From NCBI RefSeq assembly GCF_001890765.1, contig NZ_KV878783.1:910098-974097 (forward strand): 64,000 bases of DNA. The letters are read 5' to 3'. The translations under genes and the position numbers were made by a program. Below, in pieces: positions 18,965-29,447 of the stretch. The notes beneath the pieces were generated by a model. The model saw only the letters and a list, made by a program, of their open reading frames with translations. It made no database searches and was not told the origin of the DNA. The stretch comes from Spirulina major PCC 6313 (GTDB lineage Bacteria; Cyanobacteriota; Cyanobacteriia; Cyanobacteriales; Spirulinaceae). The first letter of the stretch is position 1, and each line of letters begins with the position of its first letter.

Positions 18965-21406
18965 ATGCCTACCGAAGTCGGACAACTTTTTATTCAGTTC
19001 AAGAAAAATAGGAAAGGAAACTTACAGAAAAAAAATGTCTCAGTTACTTTAAATGATGGTCAAATCTGCAAACTTGATAATGTTCCCGGCAAAAATCTGC
19101 CTGAAGAACAAATTTCGTGTGCTTTACTTGATCAAATTACCAATGTAGGAGAAGAAGGTAAAAAAACTTGGGCTATTGAGTGTGAATTTGACGAACAGGG
19201 GCAAATTCTCAAGCTGCGAGAGCAAGGGCAACCATGGGATCGTGAAGAGGTGGAAGTGGTAACAGTACCCCAACGCGATCGCCCCCAAGAGCGAGCTAGA
19301 CAAGTTTCCCAAGATCGCTTCCATAACCCCTATAACTTTGTCCCTGCTTTACCCCGCAAAACGGATGATCCGGAATTAGGCGATCGCGCTCCTGTCGGCC
19401 ATGGTTGCTACTTACCAGAGTATTGGTCAGGGCGAATTACCGTGAGGCTCACCACTGTTACGCCTCTGCTCATCCCCGATGCAGCAGAAATGACGGAAGA
19501 AAATGACCACAAGACCTATCCCGTGCGATTGGATGCGGATGGGAAGCCATATCTACCGCCAACTTCGATTAAAGGGATGTTGCGATCAGCCTATGAAGCA
19601 GTGACAAATTCTCGGTTATCGGTGTTTGAGAAACACAATGCACGATTAGCTTACCGGATGCCTGCTACGGAAGGAACTACTGCTAAACCTGCACGAGTTG
19701 AGCAACGAAAGGACGGGTTATATCTCAGAATATTAGAAGCATCGAGTTGTGTTGGAGGAGCCGCTAAACTCCCTCGATACGAACAAAGAGGACGCGCTCC
19801 AGATAAAGGAGAGCGGAGGGCTGCATTACAATATTCAGGAACAACATTGCCGCAGCATGGCGATCCCGTCCGAGTCAAACTTAATCAAGGTAAAGTAATT
19901 AATATTGAGCGTTGGGAGGATGAACACTTACTAGGTAGTGAGTGGAAACTAGGCTGGGTATGTGTCACAGGAGCAAATATTGGCGGTAAACAGAATGAAC
20001 GAGTGTTTATCCAGCATGATCGTGATCCTGCTGTCAAAGTTACTCCCGGTATTACGGAACTTTGGGAAAATCTCATTGCCGATTATCAAAAAACTCACGA
20101 AAAAGACTTGAAGGAACGTGAACGTCAAGGTCAAGCCCCCAGTGCTTATCTAGGACATAAACCAGGACAAACCGCCTGGTCACGTCATGTTTACGATCCC
20201 AATCAGTGCAAACTTAAAGAGGGAATACTCTGCTACGTTGAACTCGATCAGAATTACGATCTCAATCATCTAGAGCCAGAGCCAAATGATGTTATTGCTT
20301 TACAGCCTGTCACAATTTCTCGACGACTTTATGATAAGAAGCCAGCGGATCTACTGCAAGAATCTCTACACCCTGCGGTAGATATTTCTGAATTATCTCC
20401 GGCAGATCGCGTCTTTGGCTGGGTAAATCAAAAAAATCGAGAACCGAATCAAAAAACATCTAATACTAATGCTTATAAAGGACAATTAAGAATTCATAGT
20501 GTTGAATGTAAAACGCCCACTACGCAAGCTCTAAAATCGTTTGATGGCTCTGGACTCCCTCTTGCTATTCTTGGAGAACCTAAACCAGCTCAAACTCGCT
20601 TCTATACCGCAGAAGATAAACGTGGCACACCAATTGAGAGCGGGGAAGCGAAAGAGTACGGTTATGAAACGACAGACCGGGGATTACGCGGTCGTAAAGT
20701 TTATCCTCATCATGGCGAGTTGCCTGAAGGTTATTGGAATAACCCCACAGATGATCGTGATCGAACAAACCAAGAAGTAGACGGACGTTATCAAGAATAT
20801 CGCCGCCCCAGTGGTGAAAATGAGCGTAATTCTCAAAATAAATCAATCACCGGTTGGGTTGAGCCAAACACTGAATTTAACTTTGATATTGATATTATCA
20901 ATTTATCGCAGGTTGAGTTAGGCGCGTTATTGTGGTTATTGAGTTTACCAGAAGACTATCATCATCGTTTAGGAGGAGGAAAGCCGTTAGGTTTTGGGAG
21001 TGTACGTCTTGAGATCGATTGTAGTGATCTACGTGAAGGTAAAGACTGGCGAGAGTTTTATCGTTCACTAACTACAGTTGATCAACCCAGCATTGATTCA
21101 GAAGAAATTATTGCTGCTTATCGTAATGCCGTTGAGTCTGCTCATAATTCTTCTTTTGATAAAGTTGAATTTATTACTGCCTTCTGTCGTTGTGCAAAAG
21201 GCTTTGAGGATGGTTTTCCTGTTCATTACCCACGACTTAATCACCAAATTGATTCAGAAGGTAAAAACTATGAATGGTTTACGAATAATGAAGCAGGTGA
21301 AAAATTGAGCTTGCCTAGTCTAGTCACAGCGAAAAGCCTACCTATAGATCCACAACTTGATGATAAATCAGATAATTCAACAGTAGCTTGGGAACGACCA
21401 AAATAA
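18965..21406 (+). CDS. TIGR03986-type RAMP, Cas7-insertion-like
   Basis: An 813-residue RAMP of the TIGR03986 kind. After a 150-residue N-terminal part, the Cas7 core begins RITVRLTTVTPLLIPDAAEM and YLPPTSIKGMLRSAYEAVTNSRLSVF in the usual order. The C-terminal glycine-rich loop HHRLGGGKPLGFGSVRL is near residue 665. Between them lie several hundred residues of inserted sequence, matching the 'Cas7 with insertion' subunit of III-Dv. It is separated by 41 bp from the upstream nuclease-like gene and is the last structural effector gene. Confidence 0.82.
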   Translation: MPTEVGQLFIQFKKNRKGNLQKKNVSVTLNDGQICKLDNVPGKNLPEEQISCALLDQITNVGEEGKKTWAIECEFDEQGQILKLREQGQPWDREEVEVVTVPQRDRPQERARQVSQDRFHNPYNFVPALPRKTDDPELGDRAPVGHGCYLPEYWSGRITVRLTTVTPLLIPDAAEMTEENDHKTYPVRLDADGKPYLPPTSIKGMLRSAYEAVTNSRLSVFEKHNARLAYRMPATEGTTAKPARVEQRKDGLYLRILEASSCVGGAAKLPRYEQRGRAPDKGERRAALQYSGTTLPQHGDPVRVKLNQGKVINIERWEDEHLLGSEWKLGWVCVTGANIGGKQNERVFIQHDRDPAVKVTPGITELWENLIADYQKTHEKDLKERERQGQAPSAYLGHKPGQTAWSRHVYDPNQCKLKEGILCYVELDQNYDLNHLEPEPNDVIALQPVTISRRLYDKKPADLLQESLHPAVDISELSPADRVFGWVNQKNREPNQKTSNTNAYKGQLRIHSVECKTPTTQALKSFDGSGLPLAILGEPKPAQTRFYTAEDKRGTPIESGEAKEYGYETTDRGLRGRKVYPHHGELPEGYWNNPTDDRDRTNQEVDGRYQEYRRPSGENERNSQNKSITGWVEPNTEFNFDIDIINLSQVELGALLWLLSLPEDYHHRLGGGKPLGFGSVRLEIDCSDLREGKDWREFYRSLTTVDQPSIDSEEIIAAYRNAVESAHNSSFDKVEFITAFCRCAKGFEDGFPVHYPRLNHQIDSEGKNYEWFTNNEAGEKLSLPSLVTAKSLPIDPQLDDKSDNSTVAWERPK

Positions 21407-21473
21407 TTTTCTAGCTTGTATAAAGCTACTTTTTCAAAATATTTAAAAACAAATTTTTTGGAGCATACTAACG

Positions 21474-22733
21474 ATGATCAAAATCATTACTTTTTTAGGA
21501 GATCGTGGTCCTTTAGAAACCACTTACTTTTTTAATGGGAAGCTGTACACTGGAGGCGTATTTGCTGAAGCTCTACATAAGTTTTGCTTGTACGATACTA
21601 TGCTGGTCTGTGTTACAGAAGAGGCAAAAGAAAATACTTGGCCACATCTAGAAAAATTAAATGATTCACGGATTAAGCCTATCGATATACCGATAGGAAG
21701 AAATAATGAAGAAATGTGGGAAACATTTAAGATAATTACAGAACATATTAATGAAAAAGATACTGTAATTTTTGATATCACTCATGGTTTACGGTCATTG
21801 CCCTTTCTCTCATTTTTGTTTGCAGCTTATTTAAAGACAGCCAAAAATGTAACTATCGATGCAATTTATTATGGTGCTCTAGACCTACGTGATCGAGCAA
21901 CAAAGGGCCCTGCTCCTGTAATTGATCTTTCCGAATTTATTTCTATGATTGATTGGATTACAGCAACAGATCAGTTTTTACAAACAGGTGACGCTCGTAA
22001 GTTAGCTGGACTATTAAATCCCACCCATCAGTCTTCCAATGTAACTAAGAAAGCGGCAAACACACTTTCGGATATTTCTTTGGCAACCCTGTTATGTCAA
22101 CCTTTTGAACTTTCTAAAACAGCCAAAAATCTTGAAAAATCTTTGTTGAAAGCTCAAAATGACTTAGAAAATAGTGTGCCACCATTTGAAATGCTAAGAC
22201 AAAAAATAACAAATACATTCAATGACTTTGTTTCTGATCCAGAATCAGACATCAAAAAATCTCTGAAGTCACAATTCAAGCTTATAAAATGGTATCAAGA
22301 AAATAATCGTATTCGAGAGGCAATAACACTTTCAAGAGAATGGCTAATCACCATGGTTTCATATCGACTAAGTGTTCCCTTCACTCTTAATGTGCGTAAA
22401 CGTGAGTTGATTACTAAGGCTATTTCTGGTATCGAAATGGTTGATCGTGGTGCTTTATTACCGGAAGAGTTAAATGAATATGGAAGAATAATCTTTGATT
22501 CTTGGAATAAACAAGACAAAAAAAATATCATTCAATTATGGAATGTTTTACAACCTGTACGAAATACTCTTGATCATGCAGGTCATCAAGAAGGGGCTAT
22601 GTCATTAAAAACAATTGTTAAGAAAGCCGAAGATAATATCACTCCCTTACTAGATGATCTTGCCAAATCTTGGGATATAGCACTTTCTAGTTCTGAAAAT
22701 AATGTTAACCCCAAACACGATCGCACTTCCTAA
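21474..22733 (+). CDS. CARF-HEPN ribonuclease (Csx1/Csx2-like, DxTHG protein)
   Basis: A 419-residue ancillary effector. The N-terminal CARF domain starts IITFLGDRG and carries the DxTHG motif as DITHG (101-105), typical of TIGR02221/Csx2-type proteins. The C-terminal domain ends with the HEPN RNase motif R-x4-H as RNTLDH (363-368). Such proteins are activated by cyclic oligoadenylate made by Cas10 and then cut RNA non-specifically. It closes the type III operon 67 bp after the last RAMP gene, and its stop overlaps the convergent Uma2 gene by 4 bp. It makes biological sense with the GGDD Cas10 and with Csx3. Confidence 0.85.
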   Translation: MIKIITFLGDRGPLETTYFFNGKLYTGGVFAEALHKFCLYDTMLVCVTEEAKENTWPHLEKLNDSRIKPIDIPIGRNNEEMWETFKIITEHINEKDTVIFDITHGLRSLPFLSFLFAAYLKTAKNVTIDAIYYGALDLRDRATKGPAPVIDLSEFISMIDWITATDQFLQTGDARKLAGLLNPTHQSSNVTKKAANTLSDISLATLLCQPFELSKTAKNLEKSLLKAQNDLENSVPPFEMLRQKITNTFNDFVSDPESDIKKSLKSQFKLIKWYQENNRIREAITLSREWLITMVSYRLSVPFTLNVRKRELITKAISGIEMVDRGALLPEELNEYGRIIFDSWNKQDKKNIIQLWNVLQPVRNTLDHAGHQEGAMSLKTIVKKAEDNITPLLDDLAKSWDIALSSSENNVNPKHDRTS

Positions 22734-23356
22734 AGCTGTGATCGCACCCACTCCCGCACCGATCGCCGCAACGCCCGCCGACCTTGGGTGCGGTGGGATT
22801 CAATTAACTGCGGTAACTCCCGAAGGGGTAACATCGGAAAAATGGGACTACGTTCCACTTCGCCATATTGCCCGGACTGTAAGGTGTACAGCCTGAGTTC
22901 CTGCTGTTCATAACACCAAATTTCGGGAACTCCTAAGCGGGCGTAAATCGGGAAACGGGCTAAGGATTTATGGGTGAGATCGATTTCAAGAGCGAGGTCG
23001 GGAGGCGGGTCTTGATTGAGATCAAAGGTGAGTTTGCCCCGCACCAGGGCCTCATTTTGAAAGTAAAAACAGTTGTCCGGTTCAAGACCGGCTTGTTTAA
23101 TTTCTCGCCGCCAAGTGGTCGAGCCATAACTTTCGTAGTCTAAATCGAGTTCATCCGCAATGTCTTTAATCGCATCTCCGATCGCATCTCGATAATATTC
23201 GTGCTCAGGGAGTGGGGTCATAATTTCTAGGGTTTCGGCACTGTACGCAATCCGGCTGGCCCGATGATCGCCTAAACAATCGAGTAAGGCTTCAAATTGT
23301 GGCCAGGTGATGGGGTGGAGGAGGACGCGATCGGCGCGGGGTTGGGTGAGCGTCAT
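22730..23356 (-). CDS. Uma2 family (DUF820) putative endonuclease
   Basis: A 208-residue Uma2/DUF820 protein: LHPITWPQFEALLDCLG near the start, IMTPLPEHEYYRDAIGDAI, the PPPDLALEIDLTH core of the PD-(D/E)XK fold, and GVPEIWCYEQQELRLY. The family is highly expanded in cyanobacteria and usually unrelated to CRISPR. It lies convergent to the CARF-HEPN gene and divergent from cas3, so it is probably a passenger separating cas3 from the effector genes. The ATG at 23356 was chosen because the 14 upstream residues are not family-like. Confidence 0.85.
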   Translation of the reverse strand: MTLTQPRADRVLLHPITWPQFEALLDCLGDHRASRIAYSAETLEIMTPLPEHEYYRDAIGDAIKDIADELDLDYESYGSTTWRREIKQAGLEPDNCFYFQNEALVRGKLTFDLNQDPPPDLALEIDLTHKSLARFPIYARLGVPEIWCYEQQELRLYTLQSGQYGEVERSPIFPMLPLRELPQLIESHRTQGRRALRRSVREWVRSQL

Positions 23357-23390
23357 GGCGGTATTTTCGTGACCTTGGATCAGTAATAGT

Positions 23391-25967
23391 ATGACCAATC
23401 TTGAGCAACAGTTTCAGACCCTGACGGGATTTCAACCCCGGCCCTTTCAAGCCAAAACGATCGCACATCTCCTCAAAAATACCAGCGTCATCCTCCGATC
23501 GCCCACCGGATCGGGAAAAACGGAAACCGCGATCGCCCCGTTTTTAATCGCCCAAACCGGCTCGCATCCCTTTCCCCGTCGCTTAATTTATGGGGTTCCC
23601 CTCCGGACTTTGGCTCAAAGTCTTTGCCAACGGGCCGAAGACTTGGTGGATCGCTGGTATGCTCAGCAACCGCCCGGCCGTCGTCGCCCGGTGGTGACGC
23701 TGCAAACGGGGGAAAACCCCGATGATCCTCGCTTTGAGGGGGACATTATTTTTTGCACCATTGATCAACTGTTGAGCAGTTATCTGAATATTCCCTACAG
23801 CGTTGGGCGGGGCAGTGGCAATGTCAATGCTGGCGCGATTTTAGCCGCCTATGTGGTGTTTGATGAGGTGCATTTGCTTGAACCCCAGCGATCGCTCACC
23901 ACAATGATCAAACTCTTACAAGAGCGCGGCCCCGATCAGCCATTTTTGATCATGACAGCGACCATGACCCAAACCCTAATCACGACCCTCCGCCAAACGA
24001 TTCAGCCCCACGATCCGGGACGGATTGTCTCGGTGGAGCCGACCCCGGCGGAATTGGTGGCGTTAACGGCGGGGCGATCGCGCACCGTTGCCCCCCTAGA
24101 TTCGCCCCTCACCGCCGCCCAAATTTGGCACGATTACCAGCATCAACCTTGCCCCCGCACGCTGATTATCTGCAACACGATCGCCCTCGCCCAAACCCTC
24201 TATCAACAGTTGTGCGATCGCCAACCCGTAGCGGCGGTGACAATTACCCTGCTCCATTCGCGGTTTTTACCGGGCGATCGCACCGCCAAAGCTGCCCACC
24301 TCGAAACCCAATTTGGCCCCCACCCCACCCAGCCCCACATCCTGATCGCCACTCAAGTGATCGAAGTGGGCCTCAATATCAGTTGTGAACGCCTCTACAC
24401 CCAGCTTGCCCCGATCAATACCCTGGTGCAACGGTTCGGCCGCTGTGCGCGGTTTGCCCAGGAAACGGGCCAGGTGTGGGTGTTTCGGCAGGTGGCGGCG
24501 GAGGATGTGGCCCCTGACCCTCCCAGTTTTGCCCCCTACGATCGCGATCGCTGTGAAGCCACCTGGGCCATCCTCCAAGCCCATCACCCCGATCAACCCG
24601 TGGATTTTCCCCAGGAACTCCGCTGGTTAGAGGCGGTGCATCAAACCGAAGATCACCAAGCTGCCCAAGTGCGTCAACAGAATGCCGGTGAGTTTGAGCG
24701 GCAATTTTGCCAAGCCACCCAGCAGGGCGATCGCAGCGTCATCCCCCACCTGATCCGTGCCACCGATAGCCGCCCCCTCTACAGTCTCCACGATCAACCC
24801 CTCTTTTTTGACGACATCGCTCCCACCTCCCTTAACCCCGACGAATACCACTCCTTTACCCTGCCGATCCGCACCTTGCACGGCCTCTTTGCCCAGGCCC
24901 AAGCCACCCTCACGCCCCAGGACTGGCTATTTAAGGCCATTGAACGCCCCCGTCGTTCGGAAACCTACGCCCAGCCGAGTTTAATCCCGATTCACTCCCA
25001 TGACGGCCTCGCTCAGGCGGCGGCGATCGTGATTAATCCCCGCTATGTCAGTTACAGCGATGCGATCGGCCTGCGTATTGATCTCGACGGCGGCGCGGGC
25101 TACGAATCCCCCCGCCGCCCCGCTGCCCCCATCCGTGATGACTACACCTACCGGATGGATACCTATGTGGCCCATCTGGCCTGTCTAGGGCGGGCATGGC
25201 GGGAGCCGTTTGCTGTGCCGCCGGTGGTGTATGGTTCGGTGCGATCGGCGGTGTTGGGGTTGGGGGGACGGGTGGTGCAGCGGTTTTGGTTGCCGAGGGT
25301 GGATGGGGCGATCGCGGCTGAGGTGTTTGAAAGTTTGGTGTATCTGGCGATTTGGGGCCATGATTTGGGCAAGTTACAAACAAGCTGGCAGCACGTGATG
25401 CGAGGTTGGCAAACCCAAGCCCATCAAGAGTTTCAGGGGCGATCGCCCCGCGATCATCTTTTGGCCCACACGGATTATGATCCCCAGGTTCCGGGTCAAC
25501 GGCAGGCGCTGCGGGACTATGAACGCCGTCACAAGCGGCCTAATCATGCGGTGGAAAGTGCGTTTTTGTTTGCGATCGCGTTTTCGGCGGCGATCGCGCC
25601 CCGGTTTTCGGCTCAGTTCGGGATGACTGCCGCGACGCTACAGGATTTGGGTCAGGTGGTGTTGTTGGCGATCGCGCGTCATCATTCGGCCTGGGCCCAA
25701 GGATGGCGGTTAAAGGATTGCCCGCCGGGGTCGTCGTTACAACTCCACCCCAGGGCACAGGCTGCGATCGCGCGTAGTTGGCAGATTCAAGAACCATTTC
25801 TCCCGGTGTGGTTGCGGGGTGCTGCCCCCCAATTGGCCGCAGTGTATCCCCGGCAGCCGTTGCCGTTGGCTCAATTCCCGTTGGCGCGATCGGAGTTTCG
25901 TCTCCTGTACGCTTTGGTGGTGCGGGGGTTACGGCTTGCGGATTCGCGATCGGTTCAGCTTTTTTAA
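23391..25967 (+). CDS. cas3: Cas3 helicase-nuclease with C-terminal HD domain
   Basis: An 858-residue protein in helicase-then-HD order. Walker A SPTGSGKT is at 37-44, the DEVH box is in VVFDEVHLLEP near 160, SAT-type motif III is MTATM, and VQRFGRCAR is motif VI. The HD domain follows, with its central GHDLGK near 656. Cas3 unwinds and shreds DNA marked by the type I complex. The HD domain is C-terminal rather than the usual N-terminal. The gene stands apart from the other type I genes, with the whole type III operon between, and is GC-rich like them. Confidence 0.9.
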   Translation: MTNLEQQFQTLTGFQPRPFQAKTIAHLLKNTSVILRSPTGSGKTETAIAPFLIAQTGSHPFPRRLIYGVPLRTLAQSLCQRAEDLVDRWYAQQPPGRRRPVVTLQTGENPDDPRFEGDIIFCTIDQLLSSYLNIPYSVGRGSGNVNAGAILAAYVVFDEVHLLEPQRSLTTMIKLLQERGPDQPFLIMTATMTQTLITTLRQTIQPHDPGRIVSVEPTPAELVALTAGRSRTVAPLDSPLTAAQIWHDYQHQPCPRTLIICNTIALAQTLYQQLCDRQPVAAVTITLLHSRFLPGDRTAKAAHLETQFGPHPTQPHILIATQVIEVGLNISCERLYTQLAPINTLVQRFGRCARFAQETGQVWVFRQVAAEDVAPDPPSFAPYDRDRCEATWAILQAHHPDQPVDFPQELRWLEAVHQTEDHQAAQVRQQNAGEFERQFCQATQQGDRSVIPHLIRATDSRPLYSLHDQPLFFDDIAPTSLNPDEYHSFTLPIRTLHGLFAQAQATLTPQDWLFKAIERPRRSETYAQPSLIPIHSHDGLAQAAAIVINPRYVSYSDAIGLRIDLDGGAGYESPRRPAAPIRDDYTYRMDTYVAHLACLGRAWREPFAVPPVVYGSVRSAVLGLGGRVVQRFWLPRVDGAIAAEVFESLVYLAIWGHDLGKLQTSWQHVMRGWQTQAHQEFQGRSPRDHLLAHTDYDPQVPGQRQALRDYERRHKRPNHAVESAFLFAIAFSAAIAPRFSAQFGMTAATLQDLGQVVLLAIARHHSAWAQGWRLKDCPPGSSLQLHPRAQAAIARSWQIQEPFLPVWLRGAAPQLAAVYPRQPLPLAQFPLARSEFRLLYALVVRGLRLADSRSVQLF

Positions 25968-26021
25968 TTCAATTGCTCTGGACAGGTGGGGGGTGGTCTT
26001 CTATGATGGGTGCATCACCAG

Positions 26022-26229
26022 TTTTTTGCGCCAACCTAAAGCGGGGTCGAAAACCCTAGGGGGTTCGTGCAAAACGCCCAGAACCTTGACAATTCAATAG
26101 TTTCAATTTTCAACGTTTGTGATTTTGCTCAGTTTCAGTGTGAAATCACGTTCTCAAATCGGGTCAAAAAATGAGGTTCGCGCAAACAGCGATCTCGACC
26201 CAGGCCCAGAGCGGCTTCTAGCCGCCGGA
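26022..26229 (+). promoter_or_regulatory. Leader of array 2
   Basis: A 208-bp gene-free region nearly identical, in inverted orientation, to the leader of array 1. It has a distal GCGGGGTC...CCCTAGG block (26041-26060), the motif GGTTCGTGCAAA at 26062-26073 and again as GGTTCGCGCAAA at 26175-26186, a TTGACA -35-like element at 26086-26091, and a hairpin GCGGCTTCTAGCCGC (26211-26225) 5 bp before the first repeat. It should contain the array promoter and the integration signals. Confidence 0.88.
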
Positions 26230-29200
26230 CCCGCCAACCCAAAATCCCCGCCAAGGGGACTGAAACATGCGATTAGTGAGGGTTTAGACGGGCAAAACCA
26301 ACCCGCCAACCCAAAATCCCCGCCAAGGGGACTGAAACCAGTTTTGCCGGTTCCCATTGGGGCATCTAACACGACCCGCCAACCCAAAATCCCCGCCAAG
26401 GGGACTGAAACCAGGGCGGGGCGGTTCCGCCGGGGTCGTTTGCCTGCGACCCGCCAACCCAAAATCCCCGCCAAGGGGACTGAAACCATTGATGAAGTAG
26501 CCCGTCGGTTTAAGATTCTGGCCCGCCAACCCAAAATCCCCGCCAAGGGGACTGAAACCAATGATGGTGACTCGAATCCCATCTTTATCTTCAACCCGCC
26601 AACCCAAAATCCCCGCCAAGGGGACTGAAACTTACCTCATAGGGACAGTCTGCATTATGGTTAAGACCCGCCAACCCAAAATCCCCGCCAAGGGGACTGA
26701 AACGTTTTTTGGCTAATGAGATTGAATCGTTCACTCAGGCCCGCCAACCCAAAATCCCCGCCAAGGGGACTGAAACATCAAAGGTCGGGAAAGCGAAGGT
26801 CCTCAGTTTACCCGCCAACCCAAAATCCCCGCCAAGGGGACTGAAACAAAGCAATCAAGCGTGAATCGCAAGGTAAACGCGATACCCGCCAACCCAAAAT
26901 CCCCGCCAAGGGGACTGAAACCACCCCATCGCTTAGTTGCACTGTTGCATAGGGAGTCCCGCCAACCCAAAATCCCCGCCAAGGGGACTGAAACACAACA
27001 GCACATCACGCAAGCCCTGAACTCAGCCCCCCCGCCAACCCAAAATCCCCGCCAAGGGGACTGAAACGCTTGATGAAGGATGTGAACCCGACGAAGCCGC
27101 CGATGCCCGCCAACCCAAAATCCCCGCCAAGGGGACTGAAACACTTTTTGGCGGCTTTCGAGGCATAGGATGAGGCAACCACCCGCCAACCCAAAATCCC
27201 CGCCAAGGGGACTGAAACTACTTGTCGGGAGAATCTGAGGAGACCTTTCACCCCCACCCCGCCAACCCAAAATCCCCGCCAAGGGGACTGAAACTACCGC
27301 TCCTAATTCCCTGTGCATCAACTCCGTTAGGCCCGCCAACCCAAAATCCCCGCCAAGGGGACTGAAACCATTCTTCAATCAATTGCTTTAGGTTCGTTTT
27401 GAACCCGCCAACCCAAAATCCCCGCCAAGGGGACTGAAACTCCGTTCCTCTAAATCCTTTTTCATCTCGTAGGTACTGTCCCGCCAACCCAAAATCCCCG
27501 CCAAGGGGACTGAAACTCCAGACTCGGATGTACTCCGCCACTTTCCTCGCGCAACCCGCCAACCCAAAATCCCCGCCAAGGGGACTGAAACTTGTTCCAC
27601 TCGTCAAGCACGAGCAAAATTCGGTGGGGTACCCGCCAACCCAAAATCCCCGCCAAGGGGACTGAAACGTCCCATGGATTTAGCCAAATCAAACGCGGTT
27701 TCTTTCCCGCCAACCCAAAATCCCCGCCAAGGGGACTGAAACGCTTAAGGAGAGTTGGAGTATGTTTACTAACTCAACCCGCCAACCCAAAATCCCCGCC
27801 AAGGGGACTGAAACGTCGCTACGGCTGTCGTCCCGATAAAGATATCGACCCCCGCCAACCCAAAATCCCCGCCAAGGGGACTGAAACACAGGAGAAAGCC
27901 AACGGCTTCCGGCTGGAAAGCAACCCGCCAACCCAAAATCCCCGCCAAGGGGACTGAAACAAAATCAAGAATAAGAAATTGAACATGGATATTAATCCCG
28001 CCAACCCAAAATCCCCGCCAAGGGGACTGAAACCACCGGCCCGGCGATCATCCCCACGGCAGGAGATTACCCGCCAACCCAAAATCCCCGCCAAGGGGAC
28101 TGAAACCATACCCCCTGTCCCTTTTGCTAGTCTTTCAATGTCCCGCCAACCCAAAATCCCCGCCAAGGGGACTGAAACCATTAAATGCGGTGATTGTGAT
28201 TTGGCAGTCAATACCCCCGCCAACCCAAAATCCCCGCCAAGGGGACTGAAACGCCGCTGATCCAAGCGGAGACACGCCCCCCGATATTGACCCGCCAACC
28301 CAAAATCCCCGCCAAGGGGACTGAAACCGTTATCGTCCGCAATTTGGGAGAGGTAGAAGAGGTCCCGCCAACCCAAAATCCCCGCCAAGGGGACTGAAAC
28401 GTCTTGGGGGGCTGGGCCATCCTGAAGATGATCCGACCCGCCAACCCAAAATCCCCGCCAAGGGGACTGAAACCCACGGGACGGAAGTTAAGGCCATGGG
28501 TCTAGAGGCCCGCCAACCCAAAATCCCCGCCAAGGGGACTGAAACTTTTGGGTTAGCGTCATTCGGCGTTAGCCTTTTTTTGACCCGCCAACCCAAAATC
28601 CCCGCCAAGGGGACTGAAACGTCATTGAGATTTATTCTGCAATAGGAATCGGGGGCCCGCCAACCCAAAATCCCCGCCAAGGGGACTGAAACTTATCGAT
28701 GAAGTTAGCGATCGCACTTTCCACCGTCCCCGCCAACCCAAAATCCCCGCCAAGGGGACTGAAACACGTCTTTTGGAACGAGATGATCGGGATTGGTCAC
28801 CCCCGCCAACCCAAAATCCCCGCCAAGGGGACTGAAACGACAAAGACCGCCCGCAAAGACCGGGAAATCAAGCCGCCCGCCAACCCAAAATCCCCGCCAA
28901 GGGGACTGAAACCTTCGCTGAGATTCAAGACAGCTAGTGGGGTGAGTCCCGCCAACCCAAAATCCCCGCCAAGGGGACTGAAACTTGAACTGACTCAAAC
29001 TCCATTGGAAGGTGTGCGATGCCCGCCAACCCAAAATCCCCGCCAAGGGGACTGAAACATCAAACTGCGCCGCCCAGATTAGATCGGTACCATCCTCCCG
29101 CCAACCCAAAATCCCCGCCAAGGGGACTGAAACTCATAATTTTTCTTAGACTCTTTCAAATAGTTTGCCCGCCAACCCAAAATCCCCGCCAAGGGGACTG

Positions 29201-29352
29201 AAACATAATTATGATCATTGACGGTCGGATAGGCTACGCTCGCCCGCCAACCCAAAATCCCCGCCAAGGGGACTGAAACATCATGACGGTCGTAAAATTC
29301 TTGACCACGCCCAACCTCGCCAACCCAAAATCCCCGCCAAGGGGACTGAAAC
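26230..29352 (+). CRISPR. CRISPR array 2 (43 repeats)
   Basis: There are 43 copies of the same 37-nt repeat as array 1, here in crRNA orientation, beginning CCCGCCAACCC and ending GGGGACTGAAAC, with 42 spacers of roughly 33-40 nt. The first copy is 26230-26266 and the last 29316-29352. The last repeat starts CTCGCC instead of CCCGCC, the decay expected at the leader-distal end, which agrees with rightward transcription. Repeats are otherwise uniform. No cas gene follows; the next gene is chromosomal and convergent. Confidence 0.98.
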
Positions 29353-29447
29353 TTGGAATATGGCGATCGCCCCACAGCGAAAAACGCATCCTGCGGGGTG
29401 GCTCGTGGTTCTTCATGTCCCCGGTCATCTGATATCACCAGATTGAG

